31,005 nt of DNA. Source: Bacillota bacterium (GTDB lineage: Bacteria; Bacillota; Clostridia; Lachnospirales; Lachnospiraceae). The stretch's first letter is position 1. Each line of letters opens with the position of its first letter. The notes under the pieces are model-generated. The model worked only from the letters and a program-made list of their open reading frames with translations, searched no databases and was not told where the DNA came from. Below are positions 15,797-23,614 of the stretch, piece after piece. The stretch spans positions 1-31,005 of the forward strand of contig JAEZKD010000037.1 in NCBI GenBank assembly GCA_023415655.1. Reading direction: 5' to 3'. Position numbers and translations under genes: made by a program.

Positions 15797-16705
15797 TTAT
15801 TTGTATTCAAAAATCGGAAGCTTTGGAGTTACTCTTATCTCCCATCGATCCTTTGTAGTAATTAGACATCGATTCTGATCTTTTTCTAGCAGCTCTAACA
15901 TCTCGTTGTTCTCAGCGTTATTTCCTTGTGGGTTTTCTTTGATTAAACTCATTTCTTTCTTTAAAAGTTCTTCTTTCATTAAAAGCTTTTCTTTCATTGC
16001 GAGTTTCTCGTTCATTAAGAACTTCTCTTTCTCAACCTTGTTCTTTGCTTCTTTTATCCTGCTTACATAGTCATGAATCGATTCTAACGGTTTGGAAAAA
16101 GCCATTCCAAAGCATCGACTTGATACATCCTTGGCATGGTGCATATCAGAACCAGCTGTCATTATGATATGATTCTTTCTGCAGTACTCATAAGCATTGG
16201 CATCCATAAAATCTAAATTACCACTGTTAGCAACCTCCATCGCATGGACACAAGTTGGATGTAGATGAATCTTACTCAGATAATCACGCTCTCGAAAAGG
16301 ATGTGCTTGTACCACCAAACCGCCTGCTTCCTGTACTTTTTGAAATTGCTCCTCTTGAGTCCAGGTTTTCACCTCTTCATGTTCATATAACCATTCCTTA
16401 CTCAACCCATAAATCAGATACTCATCTCCATCAAAGTTCTCTTCCCAGCCAAAAAACACCTGAAACCCGCGTTTATCGCCTTCTCTTTTGGCGTCCTCAT
16501 ACCCTAAAGCAAATCGATCTACCCAATCCCTCCAAGAAAGATTTCTAGGAATACCAGAATTTCCATGATAAAAATGATCCGTAACAATAATACCTGTGTA
16601 ACCAGCCTTTTGATAAAGTTCAATGTAATCCTGTGCCAAACAAGACGAACAAGCACTAGATTGCTTTGTATGTAAATGTGTTTCATAACGGTATGGATAT
16701 TCCAT
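15797..16705 (-). CDS. PHP-domain metal-dependent hydrolase with hexapeptide-repeat tail
   Basis: All PHP motifs are visible: H10-x-H12 in ETHLHT, TDH near 42-44, QAHPF near 146 and GSDMHH near 199. These bind a trinuclear metal centre, and relatives hydrolyse phosphoesters (histidinol phosphatase, 3',5'-nucleotide phosphatases, polymerase-associated PHP). The substrate is not evident. After the PHP core, residues 227-256 are five tandem 6-residue units related to EKLLMK, predicted as a charged helix, followed by a normal C-terminal strand. The start at this ATG is supported by AAAGGAG at good spacing; the longer in-frame form has none. Its promoter lies inside the pnp terminator just upstream. 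Confidence 0.82.
   Translation of the reverse strand: MEYPYRYETHLHTKQSSACSSCLAQDYIELYQKAGYTGIIVTDHFYHGNSGIPRNLSWRDWVDRFALGYEDAKREGDKRGFQVFFGWEENFDGDEYLIYGLSKEWLYEHEEVKTWTQEEQFQKVQEAGGLVVQAHPFRERDYLSKIHLHPTCVHAMEVANSGNLDFMDANAYEYCRKNHIIMTAGSDMHHAKDVSSRCFGMAFSKPLESIHDYVSRIKEAKNKVEKEKFLMNEKLAMKEKLLMKEELLKKEMSLIKENPQGNNAENNEMLELLEKDQNRCLITTKDRWEIRVTPKLPIFEYK
15938..16027 (-). repeat. 18-bp x 5 in-frame minisatellite in the PHP-domain gene
   Basis: Five consecutive 18-bp units encode EKFLMN, EKLAMK, EKLLMK, EELLKK and EMSLIK. The first three are closest to each other, and divergence rises toward the 3' end of the gene. Confidence 0.85.
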
Positions 16706-16759
16706 CAACGTCTCCTTTCTTTGGCTTACTACATATCCAAACAAGTGTAAGTAAAAAGA

Positions 16760-16862
16760 CTGGCGTATCCTTATGACTAATCTCATCATAGAGCTAATTT
16801 GATTCCATCCATAGGTTTCACAATTAAATCTATATTGAGGTATAATGTCAAGGATACACCAG
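16760..16862 (-). terminator. Long-loop terminator of pnp
   Basis: CTGGTGTATCCTT and AAGGATACGCCAG form a 13-bp stem in minus-strand RNA with one G-U pair, followed by TCTTTTTACTT. The loop is about 77 bases and contains the promoter of the PHP-domain gene. Confidence 0.5.
16823..16851 (-). promoter_or_regulatory. Strong SigA-type promoter of the PHP-domain gene
   Basis: TTGACA, a 17-base spacer and TTTAAT (5 of 6) read toward the PHP gene, whose ATG is about 115 bases downstream. This is the best consensus promoter in the window. Confidence 0.65.
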
Positions 16863-16877
16863 CCCTAATTTATTTAT

Positions 16878-18977
16878 TTATTTATTATTCTCAGCACAGT
16901 CCTTAATACTGAAGGAAATTCTACCCATCTTATCCTTACCAAGGCAAACTACTTTCACAACATCACCAAGAGTAAGAACATCCTCTACATGATTGATGCG
17001 TTCCTTGCTAATCTTAGAGATATGAACCATTCCCTCTTTACCAGGTGCAAACTCTAAGAATGCACCAAATTCCTTGATACTGATGACTTTACCTTCAAAG
17101 ATCTGACCTTCTTCGAATTCTGTTGTAATCGTTTGGATCATCTTGATTGCCTTATTCATCATATCTGGATCAGTTCCACAAACGGAAACTGCACCATCAT
17201 CTGTGATATCAATTTTAACACCCGTCTGCTCGATGATTGCGTTGATGGTTTTACCTCTTTGTCCAACAACATCGCCAATCTTAGTAGGATCAATCTGAAT
17301 CTGTACGATCTTAGGAGCGTACTTACCAACTTCTTCTCTAGGTATTGCAATTGCAGGAGTTAAGATATCATTGATAATGTATTCTCTTGCTATCTTTGTC
17401 TTCTTAATTGCTTCCTCTACGATAGCTCTTGTTAAACCATGGATCTTAATATCCATCTGAATCGCTGTAATTCCATCATGAGTACCAGCTACCTTAAAGT
17501 CCATATCACCAAAGAAGTCTTCCAGACCTTGAATATCAGTTAATACAAGATAATCATCATCGGTGTCCCCAGTAACAAGACCACAAGAAATACCTGCAAC
17601 CTGTTTCTTAATCGGAACACCTGCTGCCATCAAGGATAACGTGGATGCACAAACACTCGCCTGAGAAGTAGAACCATTGGATTCCATCGTTTCAGAAACT
17701 GTACGAATTGCATATGGGAATTCTGCTTCACTTGGAAGTACAGGAATTAATGCACGTTCTGCTAATGCACCATGGCCAATTTCACGACGTCCTGGTCCTC
17801 TGGATGGTTTTGTTTCACCAACCGAGTAGGATGGGAAGTTATAATGATGCATATATCTCTTAGAGGTTTCTGCTTCATCAAGACCATCAATTCTTTGAGC
17901 ATCAGATAAAGGAGCCAAGGTTGTTACTGTTAAGATCTGAGTTTGTCCACGTGTAAACATACCGGAACCATGAACTCTTGGAAGTAAGTCAATTTCTGCT
18001 GATAATTTACGAATCTCATCGATCTTTCTACCATCAGGACGCTTACGATCTTTTAAGATCATCTTACGTACGGTCTTCTTCTGATATTTATAAACAGCTT
18101 CATCAATCAATGGTAACCAGTCTTCATGCTCGTTAGCAAATGCCTCTGCAATCTTATCCTTAATCACACGAATGTTTTCTTCTCTTACCTGCTTAACATC
18201 TGTAAATACTGCAACCTCCATCTCTTCCGGAGTTACAATTGCTTTCATTGCGTCAAACATCTCTGCTGGAATTTCACAGCTAACATAACTGTGTTTTTCT
18301 TTTCCACATTCTGCAACAATTGTATCGATGAACTCAATTACTTGCTGATTTACTTCATGAGCTGCATAGATTGCTTCTATCATCTTATCTTCAGGAACTT
18401 CGTTCGCACCTGCTTCGATCATGATAACCTTATCTCTAGTAGAAGCTACGGTTAATGCAAGATCAGATACTGCCTTTTGAGCAGCATTTGGATTGAATAC
18501 AAATTCACCATTCACAAGACCTACCTGTGTTGTAGCACATGGTCCATCAAATGGAATATCAGAGATTGCAACAGCAATTGCAGAACCTAGCATTGCTGTC
18601 AACTCTGGACTACAATCTGGATCTACTGACATAACGAGGTTATTCAAAGTAACATCATTACGATAGTCCTTTGGGAATAGAGGACGCATTGGACGGTCGA
18701 TAACACGGGAAGTTAAGATAGCATTCTCGCTTGCCTTACCTTCTCTCTTGTTAAAACCTCCTGGAATCTTTCCTACTGCATACAATTTTTCTTCATACTC
18801 AACACTTAATGGGAAGAAATCAATTCCCTCTCTTGGCTTATCAGAAGCCGTTGCTGTACATAATACAACCGTATCACCATAATGCATAAATGCAGCACCA
18901 TTCGCTTGCGCTGCGACTCTACCAACATCCACTGTAAGTGTTCTGCCAGCGAGTTCCATTGTAAAACTCTTAAACAT
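16878..18977 (-). CDS. pnp: Polyribonucleotide nucleotidyltransferase (PNPase)
   Basis: The 699-residue product has the standard PNPase order. RNase PH domain 1 spans about 5-215, a helical linker follows, and the catalytic RNase PH domain 2 spans about 320-550 (GRREIGHGALAERAL and the DIQGLEDFFGDMDFKVAGT active-site region). A KH domain (about 555-615, with VVGQRGKTI) and an S1 domain (about 620-690) follow. It degrades RNA 3'-to-5' using phosphate and is part of the RNA decay machinery. The frame is open 18 codons upstream, but AAAGGAG seven bases before this ATG and the family N-terminus MFKSFTMEL fix the start. The leader holds a long hairpin. It is separated from rpsO, its usual neighbour, by three genes. 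Confidence 0.97.
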   Translation of the reverse strand: MFKSFTMELAGRTLTVDVGRVAAQANGAAFMHYGDTVVLCTATASDKPREGIDFFPLSVEYEEKLYAVGKIPGGFNKREGKASENAILTSRVIDRPMRPLFPKDYRNDVTLNNLVMSVDPDCSPELTAMLGSAIAVAISDIPFDGPCATTQVGLVNGEFVFNPNAAQKAVSDLALTVASTRDKVIMIEAGANEVPEDKMIEAIYAAHEVNQQVIEFIDTIVAECGKEKHSYVSCEIPAEMFDAMKAIVTPEEMEVAVFTDVKQVREENIRVIKDKIAEAFANEHEDWLPLIDEAVYKYQKKTVRKMILKDRKRPDGRKIDEIRKLSAEIDLLPRVHGSGMFTRGQTQILTVTTLAPLSDAQRIDGLDEAETSKRYMHHYNFPSYSVGETKPSRGPGRREIGHGALAERALIPVLPSEAEFPYAIRTVSETMESNGSTSQASVCASTLSLMAAGVPIKKQVAGISCGLVTGDTDDDYLVLTDIQGLEDFFGDMDFKVAGTHDGITAIQMDIKIHGLTRAIVEEAIKKTKIAREYIINDILTPAIAIPREEVGKYAPKIVQIQIDPTKIGDVVGQRGKTINAIIEQTGVKIDITDDGAVSVCGTDPDMMNKAIKMIQTITTEFEEGQIFEGKVISIKEFGAFLEFAPGKEGMVHISKISKERINHVEDVLTLGDVVKVVCLGKDKMGRISFSIKDCAENNK

Positions 18978-18999
18978 ATTTAGTCTCCTTTGTTTTTTT

Positions 19000-19078
19000 T
19001 GTGGAGAACCCGAAACAACTGAAAACGTCATTATGAACTAATGATGATTTCAGAAGTCTCGGTATTTTCCTCTCCACA
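19000..19078 (-). promoter_or_regulatory. Long leader hairpin of pnp
   Basis: In minus-strand RNA, TGTGGAGA and TCTCCACA close the base with 8 bp. Inside, ACCGAGAC/GTTTCGGGT, CTGAAA/TTTCAG and CATTA/TAATG extend a nearly continuous stem, broken by small internal loops, to a 5-base apical loop. An A-run and the pnp AAAGGAG follow directly. Shape and place recall the RNase III-processed, PNPase-autoregulated hairpin of E. coli pnp. Confidence 0.7.
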
Positions 19079-19140
19079 TACTAAATGGGGTTTTCCCTTA
19101 TTTTTTCTAGATGAGTTGATAAATGCCTCACTTGTCAAGA

Positions 19141-19149
19141 ATTATAACA
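19141..19149 (-). promoter_or_regulatory. Extended -10 promoter candidate for pnp
   Basis: On the minus strand TGT-TATAAT is a perfect -10 with TGn extension, giving a leader of about 160 bases that includes the hairpin. The -35 region is a T-tract without consensus. Confidence 0.45.
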
Positions 19150-19231
19150 CTAGATAAAAAAAATTGCTACAACATTTTTCCCCTCAAGTGAAGTTTTATA
19201 CTGATAATTGATGAAAAATGAACATTCAACG

Positions 19232-19251
19232 AAAAATTGTATACAATTTTT
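19232..19251. promoter_or_regulatory. Perfect 20-bp palindrome with TTGTATACAA core
   Basis: AAAAATTGTA followed by TACAATTTTT is a loop-less perfect palindrome between the stop of the DUF362-like gene and the pnp promoter. The TTGTATACAA core resembles operators of GntR-family regulators. It may also aid 3'-end formation of the upstream gene. Confidence 0.4.
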
Positions 19252-19290
19252 ATCCTTGGCTCCATACTCATACTTCTTCAACTACTAGTT

Positions 19291-21177
19291 TTACCAAGAA
19301 AAATAGAATTCAACCTTCCATAATCGGTTTAACTCCTCATCTTCTATCACTCCTTTTATATACTCACCTTTTAATTGTCCATATCCCTTTGGTACATGCA
19401 ACCAATACTGTGTATTCTCACCGATGCTATTCGCATATTGCTGCACACAGCCATACATGGAATTCAGTTCCTCCTTCGTCTCATTCCCATAAATCAATCT
19501 TGTCAGATAACACTGAGCTGCCATCTCAAAACTTGGCCATCGTGATAACCCAAAAGAAAGAGTTGAATCGTACGAATCAAGTTCTAATGTAGTTTTTCTT
19601 GACAGTTCATAAGCTGTTTTTAAGCCTCCAAGAAAGACCATTTCCTTTGTATCCTCTAACCCCTCCTCATTCCAATCCTTTCTTGAATACCTTAATAACC
19701 TCGAATACGTCTGAAATTGCTCTTGTAATGAGGAATATCTTTCCTCCATTCTTAACTGAATTCGTTTCTTTGGTGCTTCTATGTAGTGTTTGGCTTCCTC
19801 CACCAAGGAAGATGCTAAACTTTCTTTCCATCGGTTATGAGCGTTGATTTGATCACAGCAATTTAGGTAGGATAGCATCGTTGCTTGTAAATGATGTAAT
19901 AGTGCCCGTTCATGATAATACAGGGTGCTAGTAACAAGCTCTACAAACTTTCCTTCTTCTAACTTTCCAAGGTGTCCTCGTACCGATGCCAATGCACAAT
20001 TTGTCCTTTGATCCTGACCGATTACGTAATATTCCATTTGACCAATTTTTCTTCTCGTTGCATATTCAAAGGAGGTACAACGAAGCAAAGGAGAATCCAC
20101 TCCAAGAAAGGTAACCATTTGAGCATTGACTTGTCTCACCATTGGAACCTGTTGTAAAAACTCAGTCTTTAATCCATACTGTCTGGCCAACTCCATACCC
20201 CGTTGCATAAAAAACATATTAAAGCAGTACCGAGCAGCAAAGTAATCCAGAGCTACACAGTCTAGCGATGCCATTAATAAGCCTTCCAATACGGTAATAC
20301 CACCATTTTGACGACGTTCATTGATATTCATGATATGAATGGCATCACAGATATGTACAACCATCATATCTTGTTTTAAAAGATCTTGTATCAAATCTTT
20401 TGTTCCAAGATTACCCTGTGTATTACATACTTCTTCCTCTTGACTTAATTTCAGCTGTGCGATATTAACCAGAACACTACCAGGATATTTCGATTTTAAG
20501 CTTTCACTATCACAAATGTGTAAACGGTTTTCCAACCCATTTGGTGCAGGAGTAGCCTGGTAATTACCAACGAAAAATCCTTGCATCGGATCGTCACGAT
20601 GCTTTGCTGGGTGGCGCTCCTGAAGATAATTACGAACAAAGTAGAATCCAAAGCCACCATAGAAGTCTCCAACTCTTCCCTCCATAAGACCTGGTGCCGT
20701 TATTTCCTTCCTCAATACTCTTGATAGGTCGGTAGCGAGCTGTTTTGTTGTTGCATCCATTCCTACCACGATCATCTTGTAATAAGAGATATTGAGTCGA
20801 TCATGAAACCATCGCATCACAGCTGCTAATAATGGCCATTTGGTGCAACAATCATAATCCTCTCCTTCTCTATGAGTCAACGGATCAATTGAGATTGGTT
20901 GCCTACAATCTGGTTGTAATAACAACCACTTGCCCTGCTGTATCCTAGCTTGTGCTTCATTGCCAAAGGAAGTTTCTTGATTTAGCTTTGTAAGGATGAT
21001 ATCTACTTGTTCGTATAAGAAATCAATCTTTTCAACAATCTCATACCAGTTTTGAATCCTTTTCTCATCGATTAGGTGCTGTAATAGAGTTGGAAGGTTG
21101 CCATATGCTCTCTGTGAATCGAGTCTTGCGACTGCAATTGGTGCCCCTAATCGATCATAATTCATAAATCCTTCCAT
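19291..21177 (-). CDS. Uncharacterised 628-residue protein with DUF362-like core
   Basis: I do not recognise a function. The segment around residues 275-320 (VVHICDAIHIMNI, then GGITVLEGLLMASLDCVALDYFAARY) resembles the DUF362 pattern of an aspartate-led strand, a glycine loop and D-x-V-A-x-D. Unlike many DUF362 proteins it has no ferredoxin-type cysteine cluster. The N-terminus begins LGAPIAVARLDS, and a long C-terminal helical region (about 420-560) with coiled-coil character follows. No signal peptide or membrane helix is evident. GAGAGGG precedes the ATG; a second ATG four codons on is possible. It lies between folC and pnp and is separated from folC by a strong terminator, so it must have its own promoter. 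Confidence 0.6.
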   Translation of the reverse strand: MEGFMNYDRLGAPIAVARLDSQRAYGNLPTLLQHLIDEKRIQNWYEIVEKIDFLYEQVDIILTKLNQETSFGNEAQARIQQGKWLLLQPDCRQPISIDPLTHREGEDYDCCTKWPLLAAVMRWFHDRLNISYYKMIVVGMDATTKQLATDLSRVLRKEITAPGLMEGRVGDFYGGFGFYFVRNYLQERHPAKHRDDPMQGFFVGNYQATPAPNGLENRLHICDSESLKSKYPGSVLVNIAQLKLSQEEEVCNTQGNLGTKDLIQDLLKQDMMVVHICDAIHIMNINERRQNGGITVLEGLLMASLDCVALDYFAARYCFNMFFMQRGMELARQYGLKTEFLQQVPMVRQVNAQMVTFLGVDSPLLRCTSFEYATRRKIGQMEYYVIGQDQRTNCALASVRGHLGKLEEGKFVELVTSTLYYHERALLHHLQATMLSYLNCCDQINAHNRWKESLASSLVEEAKHYIEAPKKRIQLRMEERYSSLQEQFQTYSRLLRYSRKDWNEEGLEDTKEMVFLGGLKTAYELSRKTTLELDSYDSTLSFGLSRWPSFEMAAQCYLTRLIYGNETKEELNSMYGCVQQYANSIGENTQYWLHVPKGYGQLKGEYIKGVIEDEELNRLWKVEFYFSW

Positions 21178-21270
21178 ACCAAGCCCTCTCTTTTATGCTA
21201 CGTATCCTTAATCTACTATATGTTCCAACACAGGAAGTCATACCTTCCCCAAGAGGTTATTTCCCAACCC

Positions 21271-21328
21271 AAAAAAACCTCAGGAAGCACTGTTTCTCCC
21301 CTTGATGGGAATCAGTGAATCGTGAGGT
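21271..21328 (-). terminator. Strong terminator of folC
   Basis: ACCTCA/TGAGGT close a hairpin whose inner CACTG/CAGTG and CCCC/GGGG-type pairs extend it. On the minus strand seven T residues follow. It lies about 44 bases past the folC stop. Confidence 0.8.
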
Positions 21329-21371
21329 ATACTGTACAACATAGAACAATACTTTCTTAAGCTATATCATG

Positions 21372-22643
21372 TTAATGCATAAAACACTCTCGTGCTTCTC
21401 CTGCCATATAGAGAGAACCTAAGATGCAGATCACATCGCTTGGTGTTGCACTTTGAAGTGCTGACATCAAACCGTCCGCTATACTTTCCTTGGCTGTAGC
21501 AATCCCATTCTCTGATTGAATTACCGTAGCCAAGGTATTGGCATCCAAAGCTCGTTCATTGTTAGGCTTAACGGTAATAAACGTTTTGCTGATTGGAACT
21601 AATTTTTGTATCATACTTTTATATTCTTTGTCTGCCATAATTCCAATGACAAAGATAATCTTCTTGTCTGGAACATAATTTTGAAATACTTTTCTTAATT
21701 CATCGATACACTGTTCGTTATGAGCACCATCAAGGATGACTAACGGTCTTTTGGCAAGTATTTCAAAGCGTGCTGGCCAGCTTACTTGAAATAAACCACG
21801 TTTCACCGCTTCCTCTGGAATATGATATCCAAACGATCTTAACACCTGAACGGTTTCTAATACAACTGCTGCATTCTTCCTTTGATGTTCTCCAATCAAA
21901 GGAAGGGAAACCTCAACATGATCTTTGTAGCTAAACTTTTGCATTGTTAGATGTTCTTCATGTGCACGAATCTGATCAAATTGAGCATATGTTATCATAG
22001 CATCCATTTCTCTACAACGATTGTCTAGTACTTCTTTTACTTCCTCACACTGTTCATAACTTACAACACGGCCATGTTCTTTGATAATTCCTGCCTTCAC
22101 CTTTGCAATTTTAGCTATGCTATCTCCAAGGTAAGACATATGATCCATCCCAATGTTAGTTATAACTGCAACTAACGGAACAGGGATTACATTGGTCGCA
22201 TCAAGTTCTCCACCAAGGCCCGTTTCCAATACCACAATCTCACATTTCTGGCTAGCATAGTATTCGAATGCCGCTGCTGTCAGGATTTCAAATTCGGTAG
22301 GATGCTCGTTTTGGTCCATCAGATGAATTGTCTCTTTGATACGCTTCATCACCTTTGCAAATGCCTCGTTGCTAATGACCTCACCATTCAAGCGAATTTG
22401 TTCATTTACCTTCGTAAGATAAGGCGAGGTATAAAGTCCCGTCTTATAACCAGAAGTAGAAAGAATGGATGATAACATCATAGCAGTAGAACCCTTTCCG
22501 TTAGTTCCTGCAAGATGTATGAATTTAAGGTTCTTCTCTGGGTTTCCCAAAAGCTCTAATAACTGTTGCAATCTCCCCAAGCCAAGCTTACTTCCAAGGC
22601 TTTTTGTCTCCTTTAAAAACTTTAATGCTTCCTGATAATTCAT
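21372..22643 (-). CDS. folC: Folylpolyglutamate synthase / dihydrofolate synthase
   Basis: The 423-residue product is a Mur-ligase-like enzyme. The P-loop G46-T-N-G-K50-G-S is present, followed by the ATP/Mg region GLGGELDATNVI near 143-154 and the Mur C-terminal domain with LDGAHNEQ near 308. It adds glutamates to folates, and perhaps to dihydropteroate, trapping them in the cell. GGAGG lies at ideal spacing before the ATG. The gene follows the folate transporter folT by 116 bases, with a strong terminator between, so it is either expressed by read-through from the riboswitch-controlled transcript or from a weak promoter not seen. No folP, folK or folE is in the window, so salvage is the visible route. 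Confidence 0.95.
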   Translation of the reverse strand: MNYQEALKFLKETKSLGSKLGLGRLQQLLELLGNPEKNLKFIHLAGTNGKGSTAMMLSSILSTSGYKTGLYTSPYLTKVNEQIRLNGEVISNEAFAKVMKRIKETIHLMDQNEHPTEFEILTAAAFEYYASQKCEIVVLETGLGGELDATNVIPVPLVAVITNIGMDHMSYLGDSIAKIAKVKAGIIKEHGRVVSYEQCEEVKEVLDNRCREMDAMITYAQFDQIRAHEEHLTMQKFSYKDHVEVSLPLIGEHQRKNAAVVLETVQVLRSFGYHIPEEAVKRGLFQVSWPARFEILAKRPLVILDGAHNEQCIDELRKVFQNYVPDKKIIFVIGIMADKEYKSMIQKLVPISKTFITVKPNNERALDANTLATVIQSENGIATAKESIADGLMSALQSATPSDVICILGSLYMAGEARECFMH

Positions 22644-22700
22644 ATTATCCTCCGATGTGATTTACCCTATGGAATTGGCTTCATAAGCCACTTTTATTCT

Positions 22701-22740
22701 AAAAAAAACAGGATACGACAACTTTGAATCGTATCCTGTT
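22701..22740 (-). terminator. Strong intrinsic terminator between folT and folC
   Basis: AACAGGATACGA and TCGTATCCTGTT form a perfect 12-bp stem with a 10-base loop, followed on the minus strand by a run of eight T that includes the stem end. It should limit read-through from folT to folC. Confidence 0.88.
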
Positions 22741-22759
22741 AGAATGTTCTCTTGTATCA

Positions 22760-23293
22760 TTACTCATGCGCCCTCGCATGTCTTAATCTTGGCATAAGTT
22801 CTTTACTAATAAGCTGAACAACTACAATTGTTACGATTGACATCGCTACAACCTGAACGGATCTTGCTGATAGTTGAGCGAAAAAACTAGTACCACTTAT
22901 GATTGACAACCAATAAGAATTCAATAATAAACTACCAAACACTTGATTGATCATCGTTGCTGCTATTATGCGACCTAATGACTGTTTTTTATATAAGAAA
23001 AATCCAAATACAAAACCTGTCAGCATGGATGTCAATGTGAATCCTGGAAAATATGCTCCGATTGGAAATAAAATAGCTCCTAGGAAATCACTAATTCCGC
23101 TTACAGCTGCACTTGCGATTGGTCCAAACAAAATACCTGCAATCACAACAGGGATGAATGCAAATGAGAATTTAATGTTCCACTGCGCAATCGATAAAAA
23201 ACGACTTAAAATAATTTCAATTGCAATTAGCAAAGCAAGTGTCACTAACATAGGGAATAATTTCCTATTCTGTTTCCTATTCTGAGTTGACAT
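22760..23293 (-). CDS. folT: ECF transporter S component, folate-type (FolT)
   Basis: This small hydrophobic protein of 177 residues has about six membrane helices and no ATPase domain, matching ECF S components. The segment KFSFAFIPVVIAGILFGP and the following GISDFLGAILFP resemble FolT and its relatives, and the THF riboswitch just upstream makes folate the expected substrate. S components bind the vitamin and dock onto a shared EcfA-A'-T energising module, which is not in this window (a group II arrangement). AAAGGAGGAG precedes the ATG used; the longer in-frame start lies without a ribosome site. folC follows, so uptake is paired with intracellular trapping. Confidence 0.88.
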   Translation of the reverse strand: MSTQNRKQNRKLFPMLVTLALLIAIEIILSRFLSIAQWNIKFSFAFIPVVIAGILFGPIASAAVSGISDFLGAILFPIGAYFPGFTLTSMLTGFVFGFFLYKKQSLGRIIAATMINQVFGSLLLNSYWLSIISGTSFFAQLSARSVQVVAMSIVTIVVVQLISKELMPRLRHARAHE

Positions 23294-23365
23294 AGAATCT
23301 CCTCCTTTCTTGGCTCCCGATATAACCTTGGAGTTCAAATTTGTCGCGCATGATATCTAATCATA

Positions 23366-23400
23366 TGCTACAACAAAAAGGATGTTCTTTTTCTGTAGCA
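23366..23400 (-). promoter_or_regulatory. Hairpin overlapping the 3' end of the THF riboswitch
   Basis: TGCTACA and TGTAGCA pair for 7 bp, with AAAAG and CTTTTT pairing inside. No U-tract follows, so it is not a standard terminator. Its 5' arm shares the last three bases of the riboswitch closing strand, so the two folds may compete. Confidence 0.5.
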
Positions 23401-23492
23401 GCGGGATGCGAATTTTGTACCGCAAGAAACCTTTTCGTCCACTCGGCAACTCCCCGTCCGTGTGACACTTAACGCACAAAACCCTACTCTGC
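23398..23492 (-). ncRNA. Tetrahydrofolate (THF) riboswitch of folT
   Basis: In minus-strand RNA the order of conserved THF-riboswitch blocks is present: GAGTAG, GCGTTAAGTG, a GGGGAGTTGCC block, GACGAAAAGG, CTTGCGGTAC and GCATCCCGCTGC. GCAG at the 5' end pairs with CTGC at the 3' end to close P1. It sits about 105 bases ahead of the folT start, the commonest target of this class. Confidence 0.88.
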
Positions 23493-23520
23493 AACAATAT
23501 TCTGCTATTCGACTTTTCCT

Positions 23521-23549
23521 ACTTTAGCATATGTCTCATCGAAAGTCAA
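23521..23549 (-). promoter_or_regulatory. Promoter of the THF riboswitch-folT transcript
   Basis: TTGACT, a 17-base spacer and TAAAGT with a TGC extension read toward the riboswitch. The expected start point is about 20 bases ahead of the aptamer. Confidence 0.55.
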
Positions 23550-23565
23550 TAGCTATAGATGGATA

Positions 23566-23600
23566 CAAAAAGAGCTGTCGCATACGATGCAACAGCCCCT
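23566..23600 (-). terminator. Intrinsic terminator of rpsO
   Basis: In minus-strand RNA GGGCTGTTGCAT and ATGCGACAGCTC pair with one mismatch and one G-U around a 3-base loop, followed by TTTTT. It lies just past the rpsO stop and separates rpsO from folT. Confidence 0.85.
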
Positions 23601-23614
23601 GAAATTCCAAGGAA

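Noticed and set aside
18126..18455. Plus-strand open frame opposite pnp
   Set aside because: Antisense shadow rich in Cys, Phe and Asn with no ribosome site.
19133..19138. TTGACA on the minus strand ahead of pnp
   Set aside because: No -10 box lies 16-18 bases downstream; the TATAAT box slightly upstream is the better promoter candidate.
19218..19592. Plus-strand frame of 124 codons in the pnp/DUF362 region
   Set aside because: It mostly overlaps the long DUF362-like gene on the other strand, and its composition (His, Ser, Thr rich) is that of an antisense frame.
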